In this document: positions 7,464-15,228 of the stretch, one piece after another | Layout of the letters: each line of letters opens with the position of its first letter | How positions within the stretch are numbered: position 1 is the stretch's first letter | Assembly: GCA_003501485.1 (NCBI GenBank) | Contig: DNPJ01000003.1 | Coordinates: forward strand, 5,423 to 26,507 | Origin: Bacillota bacterium | GTDB lineage: Bacteria > Bacillota_I > Bacilli_A > RFN20 > CAG-826 | Length of the DNA stretch: 21,085 nucleotides | Direction: 5' to 3' | Notes under the pieces: model-generated | Databases searched by the model: none | What the model saw: only the letters and a program-made list of their open reading frames with translations | Told to the model about the DNA's origin: nothing | Position numbers and translations under genes: made by a program

Positions 7464-7496
7464 TTAAAAAAAGAGATGCCCATTTTAGCATCTCTT
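7464..7496 (-). terminator. Rho-independent terminator of the pheST-yceD operon
   Basis: A perfect nine-base stem AAGAGATGC/GCATCTCTT (7488-7496 with 7471-7479) with an eight-base loop is followed on the minus strand by a T-rich run (7464-7472). It begins about nine bases after the stop of the yceD-type gene. Confidence 0.9.
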
Positions 7497-7505
7497 CTAC
7501 AATGA

Positions 7506-7997
7506 TTAATCTAGATCAAGATCTTTTAATTTGTCAAAGCGCGAATCGTATTTTTCATCTCTACTCTTATCATATTCTTCTTCGCTCATGACGACATATC
7601 CTTCACCACTAGAAGGCAGCTTTTCACCTTTTATTTTAGGCGAAACTGGAATTGATGCAGATAAAAGATTCAAAACGTATTCATCCATATTAATAATGTT
7701 TGAATTTATATTAATCATATCAGTGTCGTCATCATCATAAGATGAGCCAAAATGATATTCTTCTTTAGCAGTTATCGTTTCAGGAAAATCATTTAATGAA
7801 TATACGCTTTTCAATATAACATCCGCTTTAATTTCAAGAAAAACATCAACAAAATCTTCATACGAAGATGTATGAATTTTTGCAATTAATTTATTCACCG
7901 AAACAAGCGGAAACACACATTTAAAACTTTCGGGAATCGAAATTTCTTCTTCTAGTTCTAATGGTTTTTTTGAAAGTTGATTAACGTTGATTCTCAT
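7506..7997 (-). CDS. YceD/DUF177 family protein
   Basis: This 163-residue acidic protein belongs to the DUF177 (YceD) family, linked elsewhere to 23S rRNA/large-subunit maturation and usually found next to rpmF. Seen here are the N-terminal MRINVNQLSKKPLELEEEI, a middle beta-rich part, and the family's C-terminal arrangement: acidic DDDDTDMININ, a hydrophobic LNLLSASIPVSPK segment, then DSRFDKLKDL at the end. The cysteine often found in the P-x-x-P segment is missing. The ATG overlaps the pheT stop (ATGA), so it is coupled to pheT, an uncommon partner. The function is not settled by sequence; family assignment is fairly secure. Confidence 0.75.
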   Translation of the reverse strand: MRINVNQLSKKPLELEEEISIPESFKCVFPLVSVNKLIAKIHTSSYEDFVDVFLEIKADVILKSVYSLNDFPETITAKEEYHFGSSYDDDDTDMININSNIINMDEYVLNLLSASIPVSPKIKGEKLPSSGEGYVVMSEEEYDKSRDEKYDSRFDKLKDLDLD

Positions 7998-10384
7998 TTT
8001 CTTAATTCAGCCTTAAATTTATTCTCGAGTGTTTTAATAATTGTTTCTTGAAGAGCGGATAAATCGCTATCGGTGAGAGTTTTTTCCATAGAGGAGAAAC
8101 TAACTGAGAAAGCTATGGAATAATAACCTTTTTTAATATGCTCTCCCCTATAGACATCAAATATATCGACGCATTTAATTAATTCACGATTCACCTTTTT
8201 GATTTCTTGAACGATTTGATTTGCGGTTATATCATCGCTTACTACCATTGCAAAATCTCTTTTAACAACTGGGAAACGAGAAATATTTTCCATCTTCTTT
8301 TGTGAAGTTCTTATATTGAATAAGACATCCAAATTCATCTCTAAAACAATTGGCGAAACGTTTCCTAACCCATATTCATTGGCAAGATTTGGATGGAGCT
8401 CACCTAAAAAGCAAAGAACTTTGCCATCTGCTTTAATAATTGCTGATTTTCCAGGATGAAGTTCATCAATAGAAGATCTTTCATAAGTGTATCTTTTTTC
8501 ATCAATACCGAAAAGTTTTAATAATCCATCCACAATACCTTTCATGTGATAGAAGGAATACTCTTTTCCATCTAAATAGCTTTGTCTTAAATCGTTTCCG
8601 GAAAGGACAATAGCTAAATGTGAGCACATTTTATTTTCTTTTGTAAATAAATCGCTTACTTCAAAGATAGCAACATTATCGTTTCCGTGATTAACGTTAT
8701 AAGAAAGTATATTCATCAACGATGGTAAAATATTTGAACGAACATATTCATGTTCATCAGTTAACGGATTAATAATTTTATAACATTCATCTTTATTTAA
8801 GAAATTGAACATTTTTGTTTCTTTTTCTCTTATTAGAGAGTAAGAGAGTTGCTCGTCAATTCCTAAACCTCTTAAATAGCTTCTGACGATACGTTTTTTT
8901 GAGATTCTTTCATCAAGTCCGCCAAGAGAGAGGGTCATGCTTGGAAGTTCACTTTTAACGTTTTCAAATCCCAAAATTCGGATAACTTCCTCGCTTAAAT
9001 CTGCTTCACCTAAAATGTCTATTCTATGTTCAGGGATCTTACAAACCAATCTATTTCCATCTTCTTTAACTTCCACATAAGCACGTCTTAAAGCGTTAAT
9101 AATTTCATCTTTGCTAAACATTGTGCCAAGACGATTATTAATATAATTAGAAGTTGTTTCGATAAACAATGGTTTATATTCTTCTTTTAAATATGTGTTT
9201 GTGTTTCCGATTTCTTTTGCGTCACATAATTCTTTTAATAAAGATGAAGCTAAAATAAGAACATCATCATATTGGTGAGGATTTATCCCTTTAACAAATC
9301 TCATCGATGAATCGCTTGAAAGTGCAAGGCGGATTGATGTTCTTCTAACACTCGCGAAGTCGAAATTAGCGGCCTCAATCGCTACATTTTTAGTGTTTTC
9401 GTCTACTTCACATATCTTTGAACCCATTACTCCACCAAGACACATGATCTTATTATCACTTGTTACAACAATATCGCCTTTTTGAAGGATGTATGTTTTT
9501 TCGTCAAGAGCAACAAATTCTCCTTCATAATCATCTTTAACAATTAATTCTTGCTTTGGAAGTTTATCAAGGTCATACATATGCAATGGTTGACCTGTTA
9601 ATAACATTACATAATTACCGATATCAACAATATTATTAATTGAACGAATGTTGTTGGCGCGTAAAATATCACTCAACCATTTAGGTGATGGTTTTACAGA
9701 TAAATCTTTGACCACTCTTATTGAAAATTGTGGGCAATATGGTGTCATTGAATCGACATCAAAATGTAATGATGAGTTGCATTCATCTTTTATAGATGGA
9801 ATATTAACATCTTTTTCAAATAATGTTCCAAGCTCCTTTGCAACATTATAAGCGCTATAAAGATCACTTCTATTCGCAAGAAGTTTTAAATCAAGAATAT
9901 AATCATCAAGACCAAGAAGTTCTAGAACATTTTCGCTTCCAACAATAAAATCATCAGGCAATTCTTCTATACCTTCTTTTTGCTTTTCGCTTAAAAATTT
10001 AGCATCGACGCCGAGTTCAAGAAGTGAACAAAGCATTCCTTCGCTTTCATGTCCTCTAACTTTGCCTTTTTTAATTGTTCCACCAGGAAGTTTGCATCCA
10101 TCGACAGCAACAATTACTTTAAGACCTTTTCTAACATTAGGAGCGCCACAAACAATATGTAAAATTCCATATTTTCCAGCATTAACTGTAGTTAAATGAA
10201 GATGATCACTATCAGGCATATTTTCGCAAGTAAGTACTTCACCAACAACAAGTTTGCTTCCGCTTGCAAGAGATGTAACACTTTCAACTTCAACACCTGC
10301 GAATGTTAATCGATGAACTATTTCATCAACACTTATGGAAGATAAATCAATATATTTTTTGATTAAATTTAATGATATTTTCAT
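7994..10384 (-). CDS. pheT: Phenylalanyl-tRNA synthetase beta subunit
   Basis: PheT forms the alpha2-beta2 PheRS with PheS; it binds tRNA-Phe and edits Tyr-tRNA-Phe. At 796 residues it has the full bacterial architecture. An EMAP-like tRNA-binding domain lies at about 40-150 (VVGEVLTCENMPDSDHLHLTTVN, IVCGAPNVRKG, KVRGHESEGMLCS). B3/B4 editing and B5 domains follow in the middle, then the catalytic-like core. A C-terminal anticodon-binding FDX-ACB domain starts near residue 700 (ISRFPVVKRDFAMVV). AGGAG overlaps the pheS stop (TAAGGAG), giving an 11-base gap and tight coupling. It ends in TGA at the normal family end, which supports TGA as stop. Confidence 0.97.
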   Translation of the reverse strand: MKISLNLIKKYIDLSSISVDEIVHRLTFAGVEVESVTSLASGSKLVVGEVLTCENMPDSDHLHLTTVNAGKYGILHIVCGAPNVRKGLKVIVAVDGCKLPGGTIKKGKVRGHESEGMLCSLLELGVDAKFLSEKQKEGIEELPDDFIVGSENVLELLGLDDYILDLKLLANRSDLYSAYNVAKELGTLFEKDVNIPSIKDECNSSLHFDVDSMTPYCPQFSIRVVKDLSVKPSPKWLSDILRANNIRSINNIVDIGNYVMLLTGQPLHMYDLDKLPKQELIVKDDYEGEFVALDEKTYILQKGDIVVTSDNKIMCLGGVMGSKICEVDENTKNVAIEAANFDFASVRRTSIRLALSSDSSMRFVKGINPHQYDDVLILASSLLKELCDAKEIGNTNTYLKEEYKPLFIETTSNYINNRLGTMFSKDEIINALRRAYVEVKEDGNRLVCKIPEHRIDILGEADLSEEVIRILGFENVKSELPSMTLSLGGLDERISKKRIVRSYLRGLGIDEQLSYSLIREKETKMFNFLNKDECYKIINPLTDEHEYVRSNILPSLMNILSYNVNHGNDNVAIFEVSDLFTKENKMCSHLAIVLSGNDLRQSYLDGKEYSFYHMKGIVDGLLKLFGIDEKRYTYERSSIDELHPGKSAIIKADGKVLCFLGELHPNLANEYGLGNVSPIVLEMNLDVLFNIRTSQKKMENISRFPVVKRDFAMVVSDDITANQIVQEIKKVNRELIKCVDIFDVYRGEHIKKGYYSIAFSVSFSSMEKTLTDSDLSALQETIIKTLENKFKAELRK

Positions 10385-10395
10385 AATCTAGCTCC

Positions 10396-11436
10396 TTATT
10401 TGCGGGTGAATTGTTCTATAAAGCGGACATCGCCTTGGTATATTTTTCTAATATCATCAATACCATATCTAAGCATTGCAACGCGTTCAATTCCGATGCC
10501 GAATGCAAATCCAGAATACTCTTTAGGATCATAACCAGACATTTCAAGAACATGTGGGTGAACCATACCTGCACCCAATATTTCAATATATCCAGTGCCT
10601 TTACATATTGGGCATCCTTTTCCATGACATTCCATGCAAGATATATCAACTTCTACAGACGGTTCTGTAAATGGGAAATACGATCCACGGAAACGAACCT
10701 CACGTTTTTCGCCAAACATTTTTCTCAAGAAAAGTTCTAACGTGGCTTTTAAATTGCCAAAATTAATGTTTTTTCCCACTACTAACCCTTCAACTTGTCC
10801 AAATTGATGAGAGTGAGTAGCGTCATCATCGTCTCTTCTAAAACATTTACCCGGGCATATAATTTTGATAGGCTTGCCTTTTGCCTCATCCATTACATGA
10901 GCTTGAGCGGGAGATGTATGGGTTCTTAGTAACGTATTTGGGGTGATATAGAATGAATCTTGCATTTCACGAGCTGGGTGGTTGTGAGGAATATTCATTC
11001 TTTCAAAATTGAAATAATCAGTTTCAACATCTGGTCCTTCTTTTACTTCGTAACCCATTGAAACAAATATATCCATCATTTCATCCATAATCATATAAAA
11101 AGGGTTGATTCCTCCCATATGGTAGTTGACACCAGGTAAAGTTATATCTATTTTTTCTTTATCGAGTTTTTCTTTGAGAGCTTTTTCATTTATCTCTTTT
11201 TCTTTATTTGCGAAAAATTCAGCGACTTCTTTTTTGGCCTTATTAATCGCTTGGCCAAAAGAGGCTTTTTCTTCGCCATTAAGCTCTTTAATATGTGACA
11301 TCATCGCACTCAAAGGCGACTTTTTAGACATGTCTTTTTCATTAATTTCTCTTAAAGCATTTTTATCTTCTGCTGATTTAATTTTATTGATAATATCTTG
11401 CTTAAGTTCTTCTACTTTCTTAATAATTTCTAGCAT
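10396..11436 (-). CDS. pheS: Phenylalanyl-tRNA synthetase alpha subunit
   Basis: PheS is the catalytic class II subunit that activates Phe and charges tRNA-Phe. At 346 residues it is of normal length. An N-terminal coiled-coil arm covers about 1-90. Motif 2 is FRRDDDDATHSHQFGQVEG (199-217) and motif 3 is FAFGIGIERVAML (310-322). Cys267, Cys270, Cys275 and Cys278 form the CxxCxGxGCxxCKGTG cluster common in Firmicutes PheS. In the motif 1 region GGINPF (108-113) replaces the more usual HP-containing form. The ATG at 11436 is preceded by AGGAGGT and by a T-box leader carrying a Phe specifier. Confidence 0.97.
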   Translation of the reverse strand: MLEIIKKVEELKQDIINKIKSAEDKNALREINEKDMSKKSPLSAMMSHIKELNGEEKASFGQAINKAKKEVAEFFANKEKEINEKALKEKLDKEKIDITLPGVNYHMGGINPFYMIMDEMMDIFVSMGYEVKEGPDVETDYFNFERMNIPHNHPAREMQDSFYITPNTLLRTHTSPAQAHVMDEAKGKPIKIICPGKCFRRDDDDATHSHQFGQVEGLVVGKNINFGNLKATLELFLRKMFGEKREVRFRGSYFPFTEPSVEVDISCMECHGKGCPICKGTGYIEILGAGMVHPHVLEMSGYDPKEYSGFAFGIGIERVAMLRYGIDDIRKIYQGDVRFIEQFTRK

Positions 11437-11455
11437 AATTACCTCCTATAAACAA

Positions 11456-11666
11456 AAATAAAATGACACTAGGAACGAATTTCTCCGTGGTGCCATCCTT
11501 TTTCCATTCAATTTTGAATTTAGCTCTAAGTCTTAACGCGACCAACGTTCTACATTACATAGAAATGCTCCAAGGTGAATTCTCTTGACTATTTAACACG
11601 TGGGTTCCACTATTCCACATTCCCTATTTAAACAGTTTGCCAAGGTACTACTTCTTTTCTCAGCAC
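11456..11666 (-). promoter_or_regulatory. T-box riboswitch leader of pheST (Phe specifier)
   Basis: The T-box core appears as GGATGGCACCACGG (11485-11498), a variant of TGGNACCGCG with A in place of one G. An imperfect terminator hairpin, GGCAC...GTGTC, overlaps and follows it, leading into a T-rich run at about 11456-11463. The specifier loop reads TTCAC with codon TTC at 11577-11579, a Phe codon matching the downstream genes. The same specifier-loop form (codon then AC) is seen in the ileS leader of this window. Stem I begins close to the predicted RNA start at about 11665. Confidence 0.92.
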
Positions 11667-11670
11667 TATG

Positions 11671-11679
11671 ATTATAGCA
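11671..11679 (-). promoter_or_regulatory. Extended -10 promoter of the pheST operon
   Basis: TGCTATAAT (11671-11679, minus strand) is a perfect extended -10. A weak TTGAAT lies 19 bases upstream. RNA would start near 11664-11665, at the beginning of T-box stem I. Confidence 0.8.
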
Positions 11680-11743
11680 TAATCAATTGTTAATAATTCA
11701 ATCAAATTTATGCAAAAACGATATTATTAAGAATATTTAGCAA

Positions 11744-11772
11744 TAAAAACGAATTAAAATTATTTTAGTTCG
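11744..11772 (-). terminator. Probable terminator overlapping the end of the RNA methyltransferase gene
   Basis: A 23-base hairpin at 11750-11772 (CGAA-x-TAAAA pairing with TTTTA-x-TTCG, one mismatch) is followed by GTTTTTATT. The gene's TAA stop lies in its three-base loop. The stem is AT-rich, so strength is uncertain. Confidence 0.5.
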
Positions 11773-12482
11773 TACATTAATATCGCTCCAGCAATAGCGA
11801 CATTAAGTGATTCGATATCCTTAATATCAATTCTTAACCTAATATCGCTTAATGATAATATTTCATTTCTAACGCCATGAGATTCGTTCCCCAATACTAA
11901 GACAAATTTATCTTTTTTGACCAACTCATCAAGAGTAATCGAACCTTTGATTTCGGTTGCAATAACCAGATAATCTTTTAATTCTTTTAAATATGTATAA
12001 TCCTTTTTGATGATATTTAGCTTAAATATTGCCCCCTGAGAGGCTTGGATGACTTTTTCGTTATAAATAGAACATGTATTTTTAGAAACTATTATGTCTT
12101 TATACGAGAACGCTAAAGCGGTCCTTAAAATTGTACCTAAGTTACCCGGATCGCTAACATCATCTAAATATAGTACTTTATTCGATGAAATTGGTTTTTC
12201 TTCATTAAAACTAACTACCGCTAAAACGCCTTGCGAATTTTTTAATAAGCTTATTTTATTCAAAATATCTTCATTAATAATATATTGTGGAATATTTTCT
12301 GGAATGCTATTTATTTCTTTCAAGGTAAAAATTGCTTCGACTTTATTGTTAATTAACGCCATTTCTAAAAGATGAAAACCTTCAACAACAAATTTTCTTT
12401 CTTTTTCTCTTATATTACTTTTATATAAAGATAATAGATCTTTGATTTTGCTATTTTGTTTAGATGAAATGTAATAAATCAT
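11760..12482 (-). CDS. TrmH/SpoU-family RNA 2'-O-methyltransferase
   Basis: This 240-residue protein is a SPOUT-class, SAM-dependent 2'-O-ribose methyltransferase acting on rRNA or tRNA. The N-terminal substrate-binding part (1-75) carries KFVVEGFHLLEMA. The catalytic part has motif 1 LDDVSDPGNLGTILRTA (near 106-122), motif 2 VLVLGNESHGV and motif 3 IDIKDIESLNVAIAGAILMYE, which form the trefoil-knot cofactor site. The target cannot be fixed from sequence; RlmB- and YsgA-type enzymes look like this. AAGGAA precedes the ATG, whose last two bases sit before the upstream stop in a TAATG overlap. It is the last gene of a three-gene set with the metallopeptidase and the SHOCT protein. Confidence 0.9.
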   Translation of the reverse strand: MIYYISSKQNSKIKDLLSLYKSNIREKERKFVVEGFHLLEMALINNKVEAIFTLKEINSIPENIPQYIINEDILNKISLLKNSQGVLAVVSFNEEKPISSNKVLYLDDVSDPGNLGTILRTALAFSYKDIIVSKNTCSIYNEKVIQASQGAIFKLNIIKKDYTYLKELKDYLVIATEIKGSITLDELVKKDKFVLVLGNESHGVRNEILSLSDIRLRIDIKDIESLNVAIAGAILMYELK

Positions 12483-13084
12483 TATTTATATATTCCTTTT
12501 CGAAGCTTCTTTTTTCTTTCGTAGTAATCAGGACAATATTTTAACACACATTTATAAAATGCTTTTTGATGATTTCTATGAAAATGATGTGCAAGCTCAT
12601 GAATGACCACCGATGCGATAATGTCTTCGCTATAATGTATTAAATCTAGTTGATACGAAATAGAATGCGTTTTTAAAGAATTTGAGCCATATCTACCATT
12701 CATGATTTTTATTCTAACGTTGTAAGGTGGAACTATATTCATTAACTTTTCATACTTTCTAGTTAACTCAATTAGTTTTTTATAAGCAATATCAAATAAC
12801 ACACTTTGAGATAAAACTTTATCTATCTTTTCACCTAATAAATAAGTGTAATCTTCTCCAATCGGAGACTCCTTATTGCTTTTTTTACTAATTTTTTTAT
12901 TTAATGAAGGAATTGCTTTTTTAAAGAATTTTATAAGCCTTGAATCATCAACGAAAAAAGGACTAGTACAAACGAATTGTTCATTTTTATATCTTAAATA
13001 TATTCCTTTTTGCTGTTTATAAAAAATTTTAACTGAATAAATAGTATTATCTATTTTGATATCGATGGTTTTGTTATTTTTCAT
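12482..13084 (-). CDS. YgjP-like zinc metallopeptidase domain protein (DUF45)
   Basis: This 200-residue protein belongs to the YgjP/DUF45 family (COG1451-like), whose members have a gluzincin-type zinc site. The HELAH motif lies at 162-166, followed by HFHRNHQKAFY with His172 as probable third ligand. The family block RYGSNS...ISYQLDLIHY (131-151) is present upstream. The substrate is not known for the family as a whole. No signal peptide is seen, so it should act in the cytoplasm. The ATG has no obvious Shine-Dalgarno sequence and starts four bases after the SHOCT gene stop, so it probably relies on coupling. Its TAA overlaps the methyltransferase ATG by one base. Confidence 0.85.
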   Translation of the reverse strand: MKNNKTIDIKIDNTIYSVKIFYKQQKGIYLRYKNEQFVCTSPFFVDDSRLIKFFKKAIPSLNKKISKKSNKESPIGEDYTYLLGEKIDKVLSQSVLFDIAYKKLIELTRKYEKLMNIVPPYNVRIKIMNGRYGSNSLKTHSISYQLDLIHYSEDIIASVVIHELAHHFHRNHQKAFYKCVLKYCPDYYERKKKLRKGIYK

Positions 13085-13088
13085 AAAG

Positions 13089-13556
13089 TTATAGACGACT
13101 TAAAAAATCTCTACGTTTTCTAATATATTCTTCCTGAGAAATTAAATTATCATCTCTTAATTTTTTAAGCTCTGCTAGTTTTTGAGCAATTTCACTATCA
13201 GACAAATTTCTTTCTGCACTGTTTATATTATTAATATTGCGCAACTTTTTTGAAGATGCTCTTCTAGCTAAAGCTGCATAAGAAATTGGTTCCCAGCAAA
13301 AATAAAAGATTCCTCCCAATAAAGAACAAATAAATATGCATAAAAACCCAATAATTTTTTTCTTTTCTTCGTTATATAAACTCCATAATGTTATAAATCC
13401 TATAACAATAGAGCAAATAGAATAAATGATTGATAATAAACATAAAAATATATATAAAGGATTTGAACAATCAAAAATAACAATTGTTCCGGTTATCCCA
13501 GAAACTAAAGCTATAATCATTCCTATAATAACAAATGCGTACGAAGCAATTTTCAT
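13089..13556 (-). CDS. SHOCT-domain membrane protein
   Basis: This 155-residue protein has three predicted membrane helices at about 5-27, 33-58 and 68-90, then a cytoplasmic part. The last 33 residues (IAQKLAELKKLRDDNLISQEEYIRKRRDFLSRL) form a clear SHOCT motif, a short C-terminal helical module found on many bacterial membrane proteins and thought to mediate oligomerisation. No enzyme motif is visible. The gene leads a three-gene set. A TAAAAT -10 lies six bases before the ATG with no Shine-Dalgarno sequence, which predicts a leaderless mRNA. Specific function is unknown. Confidence 0.75.
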   Translation of the reverse strand: MKIASYAFVIIGMIIALVSGITGTIVIFDCSNPLYIFLCLLSIIYSICSIVIGFITLWSLYNEEKKKIIGFLCIFICSLLGGIFYFCWEPISYAALARRASSKKLRNINNINSAERNLSDSEIAQKLAELKKLRDDNLISQEEYIRKRRDFLSRL

Positions 13557-13562
13557 TTTTTT

Positions 13563-13568
13563 ATTTTA
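13563..13568 (-). promoter_or_regulatory. Candidate -10 element of the SHOCT gene, leaderless type
   Basis: TAAAAT (13563-13568, minus strand) ends six bases before the ATG at 13556, so RNA would start at the A of the ATG. No good -35 is visible at standard spacing, and no Shine-Dalgarno sequence lies upstream of the ATG. Confidence 0.4.
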
Positions 13569-13591
13569 ACACAGAATTGCAAATATAAAAG

Positions 13592-13620
13592 TTATCATCG
13601 CTTTTTCTATGAAATATAGT
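13592..13620 (+). promoter_or_regulatory. Promoter of the DUF523 gene
   Basis: TTATCA (13592-13597) and TATAGT (13615-13620) are 17 bases apart. RNA would start near 13627, giving a leader of about seven bases before ATG 13634, without a Shine-Dalgarno sequence. Confidence 0.55.
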
Positions 13621-13633
13621 GTATCATAATTGC

Positions 13634-14065
13634 ATGGCAAAAATATTGATATCAGCGTGCCTCGTAGGCGATAAAGTAAATTACAAAGGACAAGGATGTT
13701 ACAATCCGAATGTTGAAAAATTAAAGGAAAAATATGATTTAGTGCTTTTTTGCCCAGAATGTGAAGGTGGCCTTCTAGTTCCAAGAATTCCAAGCGAAAT
13801 AAAAGGGTCACAAGTTATTAACAAAGAAGGAAAGAATGTAACAAGAGAATTTGAAAAAGGTGCACATAAAGCGCTGGCCTTATGCAAATATCTTGGAATT
13901 ACTAAAGCAGTATTAAAAGAAAATTCTCCTTCTTGTGGTACTCATAGAATTCATGATGGTAACTTTGTAGATAAAAAAATACCTGGAATGGGGATAACCG
14001 CTAAACTGCTAAAAGAAAATGATATCGATGTCTATTCTGAAGAGGAAATCGACAAATTATTATAA
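13634..14065 (+). CDS. DUF523 family protein
   Basis: This 143-residue protein is a DUF523 (YbbK-like) member. The family hallmarks are the start MAKILISACLVGDKVNYKG, the cysteine pair FCPECEGGL, PRIPSEI, and the block KENSPSCGTHRIHDG near residues 95-109, ending with GMGITAKLLKENDIDVYSEEEI. The conserved Cys residues (Cys9, the CPEC pair, SPSCG) suggest a metal or iron-sulfur site, but the biochemical role of the family is not established. I chose ATG 13634 because homologues begin at MKILxSACLxG; an in-frame GTG at 13619 overlaps the -10 element. It is divergent from the SHOCT gene and is closed by its own terminator, so it is probably a single-gene transcript. Confidence 0.9.
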   Translation: MAKILISACLVGDKVNYKGQGCYNPNVEKLKEKYDLVLFCPECEGGLLVPRIPSEIKGSQVINKEGKNVTREFEKGAHKALALCKYLGITKAVLKENSPSCGTHRIHDGNFVDKKIPGMGITAKLLKENDIDVYSEEEIDKLL

Positions 14066-14067
14066 AC

Positions 14068-14100
14068 AAGTCTCATATTATCGAGACTTTTTATTTTTTT
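14068..14100 (+). terminator. Rho-independent terminator of the DUF523 gene
   Basis: AAGTCTC (14068-14074) pairs perfectly with GAGACTT (14083-14089) over an eight-base loop, followed by a T-rich tract to 14100. It starts three bases after the stop codon. Confidence 0.88.
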
Positions 14101-14160
14101 AAAAAATTTATACAAAAATTTCCTAACTTTTTATATTATAAAAAAGAAGGAGGATAATTT

Positions 14161-14661
14161 ATGAAAAAATCAAAAGTCAAAAGTTCAACATTTGGGAAAA
14201 GTCTTATTCTTGCAGGGGTGATTTTTGCAATCGTTGCTATCACATTATTTTTGTGCCCATTTATTAAAACATCCGCTTATGATGTCGATGGATTTAAAGC
14301 AATCTTTGGATACAAAGAAGTTGCTAGTTTAACTATTGCGGGAGTTACCACAAGCACCACAATTTATGAAATTAAAATAACCGCTTTGTTTTTAATAGGA
14401 TTTATTCTTATTGCATTAAGTGTGCTTCTCGGTTTATTTGGCTTTATTGGCAAAGGAATTGTTGGAAAAATTGTTCTTGCAGTCGCAGCTTTATTATTAA
14501 TCGTTGCCGGTGTTTTTATGTTTGTTGGAAAATATAATTTCGCTTCTACCAATGGTTATGATGATGCAAGTAAAGTAACAACACAAATCGGCGCTATTCT
14601 TTGCGGATCATATTCATTCGCTAGCGCATTATCATTTGCTGGTGCAGCATTAATAAAATAA
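14161..14661 (+). CDS. Small four-helix membrane protein, unknown function
   Basis: I do not recognise this 166-residue protein. It has a basic N terminus and four hydrophobic segments: about 14-37 (LILAGVIFAIVAITLFLC), 76-101, 101-123 and a weaker small-residue-rich one at 140-165. An outer loop (38-75) is rich in Ser, Thr and Val. The start is secure because AGGAGG stands seven bases before the ATG. It lies 54 bases before a lipoprotein gene on the same strand, and both look like envelope proteins, so they are probably co-transcribed. A TATTAT sequence at 14134-14139 could be the -10, but no convincing -35 is seen. No catalytic motif is visible. Confidence 0.7.
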   Translation: MKKSKVKSSTFGKSLILAGVIFAIVAITLFLCPFIKTSAYDVDGFKAIFGYKEVASLTIAGVTTSTTIYEIKITALFLIGFILIALSVLLGLFGFIGKGIVGKIVLAVAALLLIVAGVFMFVGKYNFASTNGYDDASKVTTQIGAILCGSYSFASALSFAGAALIK

Positions 14662-14715
14662 TCTTGATTATTTCGTTACTTTGATAAATAATTTTTATAA
14701 AGGAGTCATTAAAAA

Positions 14716-15156
14716 ATGAAAAAATTAACAAAAACAATTTTGGCCTTAGGAGCAGTCTTAGCCCTTGCCGGTTGTAATTCAAAATGCACTTATGCTGAAT
14801 TCCATGAAGCAGCTTCCAATGTTGGAAATCATGGTTACAATTCCGCAGAAGTAAAAGCTAATGATAAAACATATGCATTAACTTACTCAACAACACTTAA
14901 ACTTTTCACTTCAACAGATGTTGCTGCTGTTACATATGTCGGATTAGTTAACACATATCAAGCAAAATTCGTTGCAGAAATCGATGGCGCTACATACGCT
15001 AAAGGAAGCGGATTCTCTTATAGCTATGAAGCAAAAGATTCTGAAGGAAAAGTCACTTCAAGTGAAAATAGTGAATGGAACGATAAAGGTTATCTTGTAA
15101 GCTACAATCTTACAAGCGGCGATACTTCTATTAAATTCACTGTCTCATATAAATAG
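14716..15156 (+). CDS. Small lipoprotein, unknown function
   Basis: This 146-residue protein has a clear lipoprotein signal peptide: KK at the N terminus, a hydrophobic core, and lipobox LAGC with Cys20. The mature part (about 126 residues) is rich in Ser, Thr, Tyr and Lys, with alternating patterns typical of beta strands (FSYSYEAKDSEGKV, YNLTSGDTSIKFTVSY). I recognise no named domain. AGGAG lies ten bases before the ATG. The gene ends in TAG and is followed by a strong terminator. It is probably in one transcript with the membrane protein upstream and would sit on the outer face of the membrane. Confidence 0.75.
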   Translation: MKKLTKTILALGAVLALAGCNSKCTYAEFHEAASNVGNHGYNSAEVKANDKTYALTYSTTLKLFTSTDVAAVTYVGLVNTYQAKFVAEIDGATYAKGSGFSYSYEAKDSEGKVTSSENSEWNDKGYLVSYNLTSGDTSIKFTVSYK

Positions 15157-15172
15157 TTATATTTATAAAAAC

Positions 15173-15199
15173 AAAGCATCTCGTTGAGATGCTTTTTTT
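15173..15199. terminator. Strong, probably bidirectional terminator between convergent genes
   Basis: AAAGCATCTC (15173-15182) pairs perfectly with GAGATGCTTT (15186-15195) over a GTT loop. Plus-strand T tract at 15193-15199. On the minus strand the hairpin is followed by TTTGTTTTTA, so it can also stop transcripts of the glycogen/dUTPase operon that converge here. Confidence 0.88.
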
Positions 15200-15228
15200 G
15201 TATGGTATTTTTGGATATTCTTTAATCT

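Larger units (their letters stand above)
7202..7505. other. Intergenic region between mraZ and the yceD-type gene
   Basis: This 304-base gap holds the mraZ operator and promoter (7203-7259) at one end and the terminator of the pheST operon (7464-7496) at the other. The middle (about 7260-7463) is very AT-rich with short self-complementary stretches such as ATTAGT...ACTAAT. I see no credible ORF, RNA gene or DnaA-box cluster in it. The rpmF gene that often follows yceD is absent here. Confidence 0.6.
11437..11759. other. pheST leader and upstream gap
   Basis: This 323-base gene-free stretch is almost fully explained by the pheS ribosome binding site, the T-box leader, its extended -10 promoter and the terminator of the upstream methyltransferase gene. 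Nothing else is visible. Confidence 0.8.

Noticed and set aside
5839..7997. Mycoplasma-type genetic code (TGA read as Trp)
   Set aside because: rsmH and pheT each end on TGA exactly at their family ends, within ATGA overlaps with the next gene.
13619..13633. GTG start for the DUF523 gene
   Set aside because: It overlaps the -10 element, and homologues start at M-x-ILxSACLxG, matching ATG 13634.
13566..13887. Minus-strand ORFs opposite the DUF523 gene
   Set aside because: They mirror a clearly recognised plus-strand gene and carry no ribosome binding site or motif of their own.
14657..14672. Hairpin AATAAT-CTTG-ATTATT after the four-helix membrane gene as a terminator
   Set aside because: The stem is six A/T pairs only and is not followed by a T run, so it is unlikely to stop transcription before the lipoprotein gene.
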